From Sinomonas sp. P10A9 (GTDB taxonomy: Bacteria; Actinomycetota; Actinomycetes; Actinomycetales; Micrococcaceae): a stretch of 64,000 nt of DNA. Location of the stretch: contig NZ_CP163302.1 in NCBI RefSeq assembly GCF_041022165.1, positions 2,790,001-2,854,000 on the forward strand, in the 5' to 3' direction. Below the pieces are notes generated by a model. The model was not told the origin of the DNA. It did not search any database and saw only the letters and a list, made by a program, of their open reading frames with translations. Numbering within the stretch: the stretch's first letter is position 1; each line of letters begins with the position of its first letter. Shown here one piece after another: positions 51,658-59,568 of the stretch. The position numbers and the translations under genes are program-made.

Positions 51658-52160
51658 AGAAAGGGCTCCCGGCCATGACTACACACCCCATCCACACACT
51701 GGAGACGCTTCGCAGCGCGCTCGCTCTCTGCGAGCATCTGGACGGCCCACCCGCCCGCGCAGCACATCTTCGCGCCGAGATCCAGAGAGCGGAGGTCTTC
51801 GAGGACTGGATCGGGACCCTTGCCGCACCCGTCAGGAGCGCCACCCGCGCCCTCGGCGCCGCGCGTGAGCGCCTCTTCACGGCAGCCCTTGAGGGCTCAC
51901 CTGACATCGATCCCTCACGGGATGAGGTCCGGGAGGCAGAGCGCGAGCTCCGCCTCACCGCGAGAGACGCGGGCCTTCCGCAGATCCAGATCCGGAGGCT
52001 TCTCGAGTACGGAGAGGTCACCGACGCGGACATCCGCCAGACTGTCCAGGAGGAGAAGGAAGACCGCGCGATGGCGAAGAGTGGCTTCGAGAGGCTCTAC
52101 GACATCCGTGACGGCCAGCCGGTGACGTTCTTCCGTCCCGTGGGGGGCTCCCGATCATGA
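51654..52160 (+). CDS. Unknown helical protein, 168 aa
   Basis: Almost all-helical, charged protein (HTLETLRSALALCEHLDG ... EVREAERELRLTARDAGLP). The ATG at 51654 overlaps the previous stop; an ATG at 51675 with AAAGGG upstream is the alternative. The stop overlaps the next ATG (52157-52160). No family recognised. The DAGLP-x-x-QIRRLLEYGEV-like segment resembles a small helix-turn-helix but is unproven. Confidence 0.6.
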   Translation: MKKGLPAMTTHPIHTLETLRSALALCEHLDGPPARAAHLRAEIQRAEVFEDWIGTLAAPVRSATRALGAARERLFTAALEGSPDIDPSRDEVREAERELRLTARDAGLPQIQIRRLLEYGEVTDADIRQTVQEEKEDRAMAKSGFERLYDIRDGQPVTFFRPVGGSRS

Positions 52161-52681
52161 ACCAGAGAACAGCTATCGAGATCCCCCTCGCGGAGCTCCG
52201 CAAAGCGCGGCTGACGGTCCACTTCGCGACGATGATCGCATCCTTCGGAGATCCGCCGCCACCGGAGATCTCCGAGAACTTCGAGGCCACGCGGACGCGC
52301 CTCCCATCCCTGGAGCGGGCCTTCCGGTCCGCCGCGAGGCAGGCTGGCCTCTCGCGCCGTGAGATCAGCGACCTGATTGACAGCGACGGCTACTCGGAGA
52401 GGGACGCTCTCGTGGACGGCGAGATCCTGCGTGCCGTCGTCGAGGCTGGCATCGAGAAGGAGCATCGGGAGCTGCTGGGGGAAGAGCCCAATGACGATGA
52501 CCTCAATGATCTGATCTCGCAGATAGGTCTCATCGAAGCCGCCGAGAGCACGCGCCCTCGCTCGGCGCTCGCCCGCGCCGCAGACGTGGTGGTAGTGGCG
52601 GTGCAGGCGACGTGGTGGATTATCACGGACAAGATCCGAGAGTGGAGGAGCGGTCATGGCCGAGCGCCGTCCGCCCACTGA
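52157..52681 (+). CDS. Unknown protein related in layout to the preceding one
   Basis: 174 residues. RSAARQAGLSRREISDLIDS parallels RLTARDAGLPQIQIRRLLEY of the preceding protein, and both have a charged helix after it (E-rich). This suggests two diverged copies. The C-terminal VVVVAVQATWWIITDKI could be a membrane-associated helix. The ATG overlaps the previous stop as ATGA. Confidence 0.6.
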   Translation: MNQRTAIEIPLAELRKARLTVHFATMIASFGDPPPPEISENFEATRTRLPSLERAFRSAARQAGLSRREISDLIDSDGYSERDALVDGEILRAVVEAGIEKEHRELLGEEPNDDDLNDLISQIGLIEAAESTRPRSALARAADVVVVAVQATWWIITDKIREWRSGHGRAPSAH

Positions 52682-52874
52682 GGCCGAGCGGGCGCGGGCG
52701 CGCCTTGGCGTTGCCTGCCGCACCGGCAACGCAGCCGCCCAGACGGAGGCGCGGCGCGATCTCGCCGCCCTCAAGATCGAGGCATTCATCGCCCGGACGC
52801 TCGCCGGTGCCCCACCCATCACGGCACAGCAGCGGGAGCGAATATTCCGCGCAGTGCTCGACTCAACAACCTAG
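52656..52874 (+). CDS. Small unknown helical protein, 72 aa
   Basis: Overlaps the preceding gene by 26 nt; GGAG lies 6-9 nt before the ATG. Ala/Arg-rich helices (EAERARARLGVACRTGNAAA). No family recognised. The next gene starts 11 bp on, behind a clear SD. Confidence 0.55.
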   Translation: MAERRPPTEAERARARLGVACRTGNAAAQTEARRDLAALKIEAFIARTLAGAPPITAQQRERIFRAVLDSTT

Positions 52875-52885
52875 AAGGAGACCCG

Positions 52886-53914
52886 ATGACGCGCACCCAG
52901 ATCTACGACGAGGCCTACTCCAGAATCCCCGGCTACGACGCCGCCACACGCGACACGGCCACCGCATCCGCCTGGATGACCGAGCTGTCCGCGCCGCCGT
53001 CCGCGCTCCAGGTGGACACCGCCGCAGAGCTGCGCGCCGCCGCCGACGCGGGGAAGCCATTCCCGCGTGACCTGCCCGCCCGGGTTCGCGAGGCGCAGGC
53101 AGCCGCGACGGACCATTTCACGGCCCTCACGATGGTCCGGGAATTCGCCGCCGACGCGAAGGCGCGGCAGCAGGCCGCTCTAGCGTCCGGTGCGGACCAC
53201 GGGCTGGCCTACCTACGCGGGGAGCTGGAGTCGCTCGTCACAGAGGTACGCGGGGCCGCGCGGTCGCTCCGGTCGCTGCCCACCGACCCGCTCGACGTCG
53301 CAACCGACCCGACCGCGGATCGCCGCCTCCGTGAGGCAGCCGATCTAGTCGAGCGGTACAGCGCCATCCGCGACGTGCAGCGGACACTCATCCGCACCGC
53401 GAGCAGCAGCACCCGCGCCACCGACAACGGCACGCGGATGTACCTCACGGCGGGGCAGGTTGCCGACTTCCTGGACGCGGACCAGTACTGGATCCAGCGC
53501 CGCCGCGACAACGGGCGCTGGCCCTCCGACCTCCGCACGCTCTCCCCCGAGCAGGAGGCGCTCCGTGAGTGGCTGACGCGGTCGGTCACCCCGATGATCG
53601 ACGGAGAGGAGTGGCGCGCGTCCCTTCCGTCCGGCACCCTCGCCGAGAAGGCAGAAGCCCTCGCCCGCATCTGCACACACGCCCACCCGTGGATGCCGTC
53701 GATGGACGACCTCGCGAATGCCTTCTGGACCGCTGGCGATGCCACCGAGGGCAACGCCAGTTCTCCGCTCGCCGCCGAGGGCGGCATCAGGGCAGTGCAC
53801 CGGGTCGCCGCGATCACCGGCCACACGAGCGAGGGCGCGCCGCCAGAGCCGGTGTCAGCCGTGAGGGGCGGCACCCGCCACGCCGTCCCGTTCACCCAGC
53901 GTCGCAGCAGCTAG
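52886..53914 (+). CDS. Unknown 342-aa protein, largest of the small-gene operon
   Basis: SD AAGGAG 6 nt before the ATG. Long helical N-terminal half (AQAAATDHFTALTMVREFAA ...), then a possible recognition module MYLTAGQVADFLDADQYWIQ, and a C-terminal half with Trp-rich loops. Flexible Thr/Arg-rich end. Not recognised as capsid, portal, scaffold or terminase. A structural or replication-accessory role cannot be told from sequence. Confidence 0.6.
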   Translation: MTRTQIYDEAYSRIPGYDAATRDTATASAWMTELSAPPSALQVDTAAELRAAADAGKPFPRDLPARVREAQAAATDHFTALTMVREFAADAKARQQAALASGADHGLAYLRGELESLVTEVRGAARSLRSLPTDPLDVATDPTADRRLREAADLVERYSAIRDVQRTLIRTASSSTRATDNGTRMYLTAGQVADFLDADQYWIQRRRDNGRWPSDLRTLSPEQEALREWLTRSVTPMIDGEEWRASLPSGTLAEKAEALARICTHAHPWMPSMDDLANAFWTAGDATEGNASSPLAAEGGIRAVHRVAAITGHTSEGAPPEPVSAVRGGTRHAVPFTQRRSS

Positions 53915-53929
53915 AGAAGGAGCACCACC

Positions 53930-54178
53930 ATGGAAGACAAGGCAACACTCGCCGCCGCAGCGGGCCGCGCTGCCGCGTGGGCCACCACCGCACAGGGCAC
54001 CCTGGACACGGCAAGGGCGAACCTGCGCTCGACGCTACGCGCCGCCTGGATCGCCGGGACGACGCCGACTCAGGCAACCGTGGACACGCAGGCCGACGCC
54101 GTCAACCGCGCCGAGGCCGAGCTGTACGCCGCGAACGCGCTCGTCAGCGAGCTGTCCCAGTCGGTGAACTACGCATGA
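53930..54178 (+). CDS. Small Ala-rich helical protein, 82 aa
   Basis: SD AGAAGGAG ends 9 nt upstream of the ATG. Two long Ala-rich helices (AAAGRAAAWATTAQGTLDTA; DAVNRAEAELYAANALVSEL), a probable coiled coil. The stop overlaps the next ATG (ATGA at 54175-54178). No family recognised. Confidence 0.55.
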   Translation: MEDKATLAAAAGRAAAWATTAQGTLDTARANLRSTLRAAWIAGTTPTQATVDTQADAVNRAEAELYAANALVSELSQSVNYA

Positions 54179-54360
54179 GCATCGAGGAGGGCCGCGCACT
54201 GTGGGAACGGCTCCACGGCCACGCCGAGGAGGAGCAGCACGACGCGGATGAGGGCGAGCAGCTCACAGGCATCGAGGCTGGGCGGGCGATGTACGCCGAG
54301 CTGCACCCGCGACGCGACTCTGGGAGTGCGACAGACGGCGTAGGGGTGGGGCATCTGTAG
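54175..54360 (+). CDS. 61-aa protein with a duplicated motif
   Basis: Contains two copies of the motif I-E-x-G-R-A-x-[WY]-x-x-L-H: IEEGRALWERLH at residues 3-14 and IEAGRAMYAELH near residue 34, joined by an acidic linker. The tail is disordered. ATGA overlap with the preceding gene. Two short identical helices could bind two copies of one partner. No family recognised. Last gene of the plus-strand operon. Confidence 0.55.
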   Translation: MSIEEGRALWERLHGHAEEEQHDADEGEQLTGIEAGRAMYAELHPRRDSGSATDGVGVGHL

Positions 54361-54472
54361 CGCTGGGGGCCTTCCCGGGTACAACCCCCTATGGGCGACC
54401 CATGCGCGCTTCCAGGCCCGACCGACGCGCGCCTAGCGGATGAGAGCGCGGGGACAGACCGTCGCGTAGGTC

Positions 54473-55204
54473 CTATCGATCGCGCGCCCTCAGGTATCCC
54501 TCTGCCCAGTCGTCTCGCTTCTCCTCCTCAGTCCGGTCGTCCTCGTCGTCGTCGTAGTAGTCCGTCCATTCGTCCTCCTCCGCCTCGCGGTGGATCCTAT
54601 CGATCTCGTCGTGGACGGACTCCTCGTCCCAGAAGACGCGCTCACGGAGGCGTTCTGGCACCGCCTCAAGACACGCGTCCAGCTCCTCTGCGGCTGTTAC
54701 CCCGATCAGGAGATGGACGAGCGCCACGTAGGCGCTGCGGAAGCCATAGCCGTGGCGGTCACCCTTCGAGAGCCAGTGGGCCAGCTCGTGCAGCACCACT
54801 GTCCTGTCCAGGTGCGGGCCGAAGTGCAGCGTGTCATCCTTCGGATCGTGCCAGGCAGCTGCCTGGTGATCACCGGGCACATCGAAGTAGACCTTCGGCG
54901 GCGGCTCCGGCAGATCGTGCCGCGCGATGACGGGGCCGAACATCTCCATCAGGACTTTTCCGGCACCATGCGCGATCAGATCGGCGACTATGAGTACATA
55001 GCTGAGTGTGTCCTCGATGAACGCCTCGACGTCCTCCGCGACGAGGTCATCGCTGTAGTCGTCGGGAAGGGTGCGCGCCTTGCACCACGCGGACTCGGCG
55101 AGATACGTGACCCAGGTGGTGTCCAGTGGAGGCGTTACCCAGACGGGCTTGACGTGGGTGGGCAGGACATGGTCGAGGGCTGTCTCCAGCGACGGGCTGA
55201 GCAT
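54473..55204 (-). CDS. HEXXH metallohydrolase-like protein
   Basis: 243 residues. The zincin motif is in VVLHELAHWLSKGDRHGYGF, giving HELAH followed by H-G after seven residues, similar to the actinobacterial TIGR04338 metallohydrolases. The N-terminal half is helical and the C-terminus very acidic (EEDEWTDYYDDDEDDRTEEE). It is convergent with the small-gene operon and has its own upstream region. On an element such genes can be cargo affecting host or competing phages, but no activity is established. Confidence 0.7.
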   Translation of the reverse strand: MLSPSLETALDHVLPTHVKPVWVTPPLDTTWVTYLAESAWCKARTLPDDYSDDLVAEDVEAFIEDTLSYVLIVADLIAHGAGKVLMEMFGPVIARHDLPEPPPKVYFDVPGDHQAAAWHDPKDDTLHFGPHLDRTVVLHELAHWLSKGDRHGYGFRSAYVALVHLLIGVTAAEELDACLEAVPERLRERVFWDEESVHDEIDRIHREAEEDEWTDYYDDDEDDRTEEEKRDDWAEGYLRARDR

Positions 55205-55438
55205 CAGATACGCACCTTCTGGGTCGAGCTAGTCCAGTGCGGGTCGGGATGCCGGCTCGTCCGGAGCGGGGTCATCTTCGGCCCGTGTGTCTCATGGTAG
55301 GACTAGCGCGTCTGACGAGGCTGCCTTTCCGCTAACTGGCCAGCAGTGAGAGCGGATTGCGCAGGTCGGCACCTAGGACAGCGCAGACTGACCAGTTGAG
55401 CGCGATTCGAGCCAGCAGAATGTCGGCCAGATTGGAGT

Positions 55439-55459
55439 CGTAACAATCCGTAACAATCC
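55439..55459. repeat. Tandem CGTAACAATCC repeat
   Basis: CGTAACAATC occurs twice in tandem immediately after the stop of the minus-strand membrane-anchored gene. Also in this gap, GCTAGTCC (55228-55235) and GGACTAGC (55300-55307) form an 8-bp inverted repeat upstream of the metallohydrolase gene. Confidence 0.5.
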
Positions 55460-55460
55460 C

Positions 55461-56108
55461 TCATCCGTGAGGCGGCTCCGCGTCCTTGAGACGATCCCGC
55501 CAGATGGTCGATAGGCGTGCCTTTGTGGCCCCCACTGACTTCTGGAGGAAGCTGCTCCGGGGTAGGGTCCCGAGTTCCTGCCTCATCTCCACAACGACCT
55601 CGGCGATCAGCCCGGCTGCGGACTGGCCGACGCTTGACTCAACGTAATCCGCTACGACCCTTCCGATCTCGTCGGCTCCCGCTGAGGGGTTCGCATTGAA
55701 GAGCAGGCTGAAGTGCTGAGCCAGATGCGCTATCGAATCCAGGTAGGCGCTTTCGCGCGCGTGGAGTGCGTCCATTAGCTTGGGCGAAGCGAGTAGCTGG
55801 GTCCGAAGGAACACCTTGTCCACAGACGTGAGGCGCGAGATAGGCCTGCCCGCGATCTTGTTTGCGATGTCCTGGGCCATCCCCTCTATCTCGGGCCTGA
55901 TCCGGGCTAGATAGTCGGTGTAGGCCTCGTAGCGTGCCTCAAGCTCCCACTTACTGCGCTCACGACGTCCGGTGAGCCTATGCCTGATGTAGCCACTGAT
56001 GAGCGTCAGGACCGCACCTCCGACGGCGCTAATGATGACCGTCCAGAAGGGGTCTGGTGTGCTTGCAGTGGCAGCGACAGCCGCCGCAACGGAGGGACTG
56101 GGAGTCAT
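55461..56108 (-). CDS. Membrane-anchored unknown protein, 215 aa
   Basis: One N-terminal membrane helix (FWTVIISAVGGAVLTLISGY, residues about 21-40) and a cytosolic helical domain starting RHRLTGRRERSKWELEARYE. This one-helix plus coiled helical body layout is frequent in phage-exclusion and other accessory proteins, but no family was recognised. Minus strand, like the metallohydrolase; possibly constitutive cargo of the integrated element. Confidence 0.6.
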   Translation of the reverse strand: MTPSPSVAAAVAATASTPDPFWTVIISAVGGAVLTLISGYIRHRLTGRRERSKWELEARYEAYTDYLARIRPEIEGMAQDIANKIAGRPISRLTSVDKVFLRTQLLASPKLMDALHARESAYLDSIAHLAQHFSLLFNANPSAGADEIGRVVADYVESSVGQSAAGLIAEVVVEMRQELGTLPRSSFLQKSVGATKARLSTIWRDRLKDAEPPHG

Positions 56109-56255
56109 GCGTCCAACCTATACAACCGACCCCCGAGCCGTCGGGATCCGAGCGTGCTCGATTCGCTGACGCGCTCCACCGTGTGTCGCGCCATCTAGAT
56201 CCCCCTCACGGTGCTCTACGGTTGGGGTACATCCGACACAAGGGGGGACGGGGCC

Positions 56256-56609
56256 GTGGGCTTCATCGACAACACGCCGAAAGACGGAACGACCAACACG
56301 CAGGAAGTTGCCATTGCGCTCGACAGGGCAGGCTTCGGTAGCGCCAGCCCGATCCAGGTATTCGCGGCTGGGCACGGCTGGGACAACTACCGCATCGAGC
56401 TGCACGATCGGCCCGAATCCGTAAACATGCGCTACCACTTCGAGGCGTGGCACGTCGATGATCCATCGGACCGAATCGTCGGTGAGGGCGCGGCTGACAT
56501 CCAGTCGGCCGCAGGGCAGCTGGATCGCAAGAAGCTGAAGAAGCGACCGTCCCCTGATGCGCCCGCCGAGCCTCAGGCACCTACCAGCTGGCCCATCGTC
56601 ACCCCGTAG
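56256..56609 (+). CDS. Unknown 117-aa protein at right end of element
   Basis: Begins VGFIDNTPKDGTTNTQEVAI; the middle has an IQVFAAGHGWDNYRIELHDR segment and beta strands (VNMRYHFEAWHVDD), and the C-terminal 30 residues are Lys/Pro-rich. The GTG at 56256 follows AAGGGGGG with 8-nt spacing; an in-frame GTG at 56211 lacks an SD. No family recognised. Divergent from the membrane-anchored gene; ends before the terminator near attR. Confidence 0.5.
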   Translation: MGFIDNTPKDGTTNTQEVAIALDRAGFGSASPIQVFAAGHGWDNYRIELHDRPESVNMRYHFEAWHVDDPSDRIVGEGAADIQSAAGQLDRKKLKKRPSPDAPAEPQAPTSWPIVTP

Positions 56610-56625
56610 CCCCTCCTCCGGCGCT

Positions 56626-56649
56626 GTGCCCCCTCACGTGAGGGGGCAC
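56626..56649. terminator. Palindromic terminator near attR
   Basis: A perfect 24-bp palindrome (12-bp arms without loop, starting GTGCCCCCTCAC), between the last element gene and ychF. It lies inside the element, so it now terminates the modified ychF transcript as well. Confidence 0.65.
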
Positions 56650-56702
56650 TCCCGGTTGGCCCGTAAGGGATGCTGCCGGGCTCAGATGCCCGTCTAGCGG
56701 GC

Positions 56703-57815
56703 CTACTTCTTAGGCTGCGCTGAGGTTACTTGGAAGCGGAACTCTACCACGTCGCCGTCGGCCATGACGTAGTCCTTGCCCTCGATCCGAACCTTGCCGC
56801 GGGACTTGGCCTCGGCCATCGAGCCTGCATCGACGAGGTCCTCGAAGTGGACCACCTCGGCCTTGATGAAGCCGCGCTGGAAGTCCGTGTGGATCACCCC
56901 GGCCGCCATCGGCGCCGTGTCACCTCGGTGGATGGTCCACGCGCGGGTCTCCTTGGGGCCGGCGGTGAGGTAGGTCTGGAGCCCGAGAGTATGGAAGCCG
57001 ACGCGCGCGAGCTGGTCGAGGCCCGACTCGTCCTGGCCGTTCATCTCGAGCATCTCGCGGGCCTCCTCCTCGGACAGCTCCACGAGGTCGGACTCGAGCT
57101 TCGCGTCAAGGAAGATCGCGTCCGCGGGCGCCACGAGAGCGCGGAGCTCCTCCTGCTTCTCGGGGCTCGTGAGGATGCCCTCGTCCGCGTTGAAGACGTA
57201 GATGAACGGCTTCGCGGTGAGGAGGTTGAGCTCCTTGAGGTGCTCCATGTCGAGCTTGTCCGAAGCGATGGACGAGAAGATCGTGTCGCCACGCTCGAGG
57301 ACCTTCTGGGCGGCCTCGATCGCGGCGAGCTCGGCGGCGTCGCGCTTCTTGATCTTGACTTCCTTCTCGACGCGCGGAAGGGCCTTCTCGATCGTCTGGA
57401 GGTCGGCGAGGATGAGTTCGGTGTTGATGGTCTCCATGTCGGAGCGTGGGTCGACCTTGCCGTCCACGTGCACCACGTCCGGATCGTCGAAGACTCGGAT
57501 GACCTGCGCGATGGCCTGGGCCTCGCGGATGTTGGCGAGGAACTGGTTGCCCAGGCCCTCGCCCTCGGAGGCGCCCTTGACGATGCCTGCGATGTCGACG
57601 AAGGAGACGGTCGCGGGGAGGATCCTCGCGCTGCCGAAGATCTCCGCGAGCTTGTCCAGGCGCGGGTCCGGGAGGCTCACCACACCGACGTTCGGCTCGA
57701 TCGTCGCGAACGGATAGTTCGCCGCGAGGACCTGGTTGCGGGTCAGTGCGTTGAAGAGCGTCGACTTGCCGACGTTGGGGAGACCGACGATTCCGATAGT
57801 GAGAGCCACGGTCAT
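56703..57815 (-). CDS. ychF: Ribosome-binding GTPase YchF with element-encoded C-terminus
   Basis: 370-residue Obg-family P-loop NTPase that binds ribosomes and hydrolyses ATP/GTP. G1 is [15 protein letters not shown]3 [10 protein letters not shown], and the TGS domain ends [19 protein letters not shown]. Canonical YchF ends there with N-V; here the last nine residues are QVTSAQPKK, encoded by the inserted element after the 12-bp core. The native N-V-stop is found at 44431-44439. The core enzyme is intact, so function is probably retained. Confidence 0.95.
   Translation of the reverse strand: MTVALTIGIVGLPNVGKSTLFNALTRNQVLAANYPFATIEPNVGVVSLPDPRLDKLAEIFGSARILPATVSFVDIAGIVKGASEGEGLGNQFLANIREAQAIAQVIRVFDDPDVVHVDGKVDPRSDMETINTELILADLQTIEKALPRVEKEVKIKKRDAAELAAIEAAQKVLERGDTIFSSIASDKLDMEHLKELNLLTAKPFIYVFNADEGILTSPEKQEELRALVAPADAIFLDAKLESDLVELSEEEAREMLEMNGQDESGLDQLARVGFHTLGLQTYLTAGPKETRAWTIHRGDTAPMAAGVIHTDFQRGFIKAEVVHFEDLVDAGSMAEAKSRGKVRIEGKDYVMADGDVVEFRFQVTSAQPKK
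56733..56744. other. attR core
   Basis: Core GAAGCGGAACTC, encoding E-F-R-F of ychF on the minus strand. To its right is chromosome, to its left the element. Identical to attL. Confidence 0.85.
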
Positions 57816-57872
57816 CCATCATACCGGCGGGCATCTCCCAGAAATGTCAGAGCCGCGTGCGAGTGTGAGCAC

Positions 57873-59192
57873 ATGGACGGTACACAGATTCTCGTGATGG
57901 TGCTGGTAGCGCTGCTCGCGCTCGTGGTGGGGTGGTTGGCAGGCGCTGGCTGGGCGCGGCGGCGGGAGACGCACGACGGCGCGGGCCTCCCTGCGCTGCA
58001 GTCGCGCCTCGCGTCGGCGGAGGCGGCGCTTGCCGCGGCGACGGCGGAGCGTGACCTTCTCGTGCGGCAGAACGCCGCCCTGACGTCAATGGACGAGCAG
58101 GAGAACACCGTCCTGCATGCCCTGGCCCCTGTGGCAGAGAAGCTGAACGCGGTGCAGCACGCCGTCGCCGTGCTCGAAAGGGACCGAGTCGAGCAGTTCG
58201 GGCAGCTGTCCCAGCAGCTCCGGGAGGCGCGCGCCTCCGATGCCGCCGTGCTCCAGTCCGCCCACACGATCACCGCCGCGCTGGCCAACAACTCCTCGCG
58301 TGGTACGTGGGGCGAGGTCCAGCTGCGCCGCGTGGTCGAGGCCGCAGGCATGCTCGATCGGGTGGACTTCGCGGAGCAGGTCTCAACGTCCGGGGACACT
58401 GGTGCGGTGCGGCCGGACCTCGTAGTGCTGCTTCCCGGCGGGAAGCAGATCGTGGTGGATTCCAAGGTCCCCCTGGGGGCCTACCTCAAGGCACAGGAGC
58501 ATGCGCAGGACCAGAGCTCATCCGGAGTCGAGCAGCGGGACCGGCACCTCGCGGAGCATGCCAAGGCCGTGCGCGCCCACGTGGACGCCCTCGCGTCGAA
58601 GAAGTACTGGGAGGCAGTGGGCGCAAGCCCGGAGCTCGTGGTGTGCTTCCTGCCGGCCGAGTCGTTCCTCGCGGAGGCACTCCGGGCCGACGCAGGCCTC
58701 CTGGACTACGCGTTCTCGCGGAACGTGGCCCTCGCCTCCCCCGCGACACTGATGGCGCTCCTGAAGGGTGTGGCGTTCGGGTGGCGTCAGGAGCTGCTCA
58801 CCGAGAACGCCCGCGAGCTCTTCGACCTCTCCCAGCAGCTCTACGGGCGCCTGAGCACGATGGGTGGCCATGTGGCCCGGCTCGGGGCCTCGCTCAAGGG
58901 ATCCGTGGAGCGATACAACGCGTTTATCGGCGCCCTCGAGTCGCGCGTACTGCCGACGGCACGCCGTATCAGCTCGCTTGATCTCGGCGCTCCCGAAACC
59001 CTGCCGGAGCTGCCGCCTGTCGAGACGACACCGAGAGTCCTCTCCGCAAGCGAGCTCCTCGACGAGCAGATGTGGAAGGACAACGGAATCAGTACCCTGC
59101 CCGGCACGCTGGGCGGGACCTCCGCAAGCGGTATCGCCGAGTCTCGCGACTCGGCGGGCCATTCCGACGGGCCCCGGCGCCACTCGGCCTGA
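57873..59192 (+). CDS. rmuC: DNA recombination protein RmuC
   Basis: 439-residue RmuC-family protein: N-terminal membrane helix (ILVMVLVALLALVVGWLAGA), coiled coil (ARLASAEAALAAATAERDLL-like region), then the nuclease-like core with RGTWGEVQLRRVVEAAGML, KQIVVDSKVPLGAYL and FLPAESFLAEAL. It limits recombination at inverted repeats in E. coli. The ATG at 57873 gives the standard N-terminal helix. A long in-frame extension through the antisense of ychF was rejected. Divergent from ychF. Confidence 0.9.
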   Translation: MDGTQILVMVLVALLALVVGWLAGAGWARRRETHDGAGLPALQSRLASAEAALAAATAERDLLVRQNAALTSMDEQENTVLHALAPVAEKLNAVQHAVAVLERDRVEQFGQLSQQLREARASDAAVLQSAHTITAALANNSSRGTWGEVQLRRVVEAAGMLDRVDFAEQVSTSGDTGAVRPDLVVLLPGGKQIVVDSKVPLGAYLKAQEHAQDQSSSGVEQRDRHLAEHAKAVRAHVDALASKKYWEAVGASPELVVCFLPAESFLAEALRADAGLLDYAFSRNVALASPATLMALLKGVAFGWRQELLTENARELFDLSQQLYGRLSTMGGHVARLGASLKGSVERYNAFIGALESRVLPTARRISSLDLGAPETLPELPPVETTPRVLSASELLDEQMWKDNGISTLPGTLGGTSASGIAESRDSAGHSDGPRRHSA

Positions 59193-59568
59193 ACCGGCCC
59201 ACCATCGAGCCACGCCAAGATCGGGCCTTGTGACGCCGAGATCGAGGTGCGAGCGGCTCTCGAGATCGGGGCCCTTCTCCGCGGGGAGAATCTCCCTGGC
59301 CCGGCGTTGGAACGAGGCCGTTTTGGTCCGGTGGCGCTCATTTGGGACACTTCACGCGGAGAAGGGCGCTTCCGGTTGGCGACAACCCGATGTGGGGCAC
59401 CCCGACGGCCAAAGCGCAGTGCGGCCGTAGCCGGGAAGTGCGCTTGAGTGGCGCTTGTCCGCTACCGCCGCACTGCGATACGTGCTTGGCGGCATTGGGG
59501 ACGCTGGAGGGGAATAGCCTCGAACGGCGGACAAGCAACGACGATCGGGTACCGAGCGACACAACCTC
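59193..59568. other. Intergenic stretch after rmuC, no gene seen
   Basis: Only overlapping open frames with atypical composition (Cys/Arg/Pro-rich) occur here, on both strands. No RNA gene or clear hairpin was recognised. The tandem repeat begins at its right edge. Confidence 0.5.

Larger units (their letters stand above)
44440..56744. mobile_element. Integrative element in ychF, serine-integrase type, about 12.3 kb
   Basis: Bounded by identical 12-bp cores GAAGCGGAACTC at 44440-44451 and 56733-56744, followed on both sides by one mismatch and ACCA. The left boundary splits off the native ychF end and the right boundary gives ychF a new tail. Contents: serine integrase, C2H2-finger protein, replication operon with primase/helicase, CCTTACG repeat cluster, about ten small coupled genes, and two minus-strand genes. 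No virion or conjugation gene is recognised. Candidate phage satellite or integrative replicon. Confidence 0.88.

Noticed and set aside
44440..56744. Complete prophage
   Set aside because: No terminase, portal, capsid, tail or lysis gene was recognised, and 12.3 kb is small for one.
44440..56744. Integration into a tRNA gene
   Set aside because: No tRNA is visible at either end; the junction is explained by the split ychF 3' end.
56730..59192. 820-codon plus-strand open frame covering the antisense of ychF and all of rmuC
   Set aside because: The first 380 codons mirror the conserved ychF gene and have a charged, repetitive composition typical of antisense frames in high-GC DNA. rmuC proper starts at 57873.
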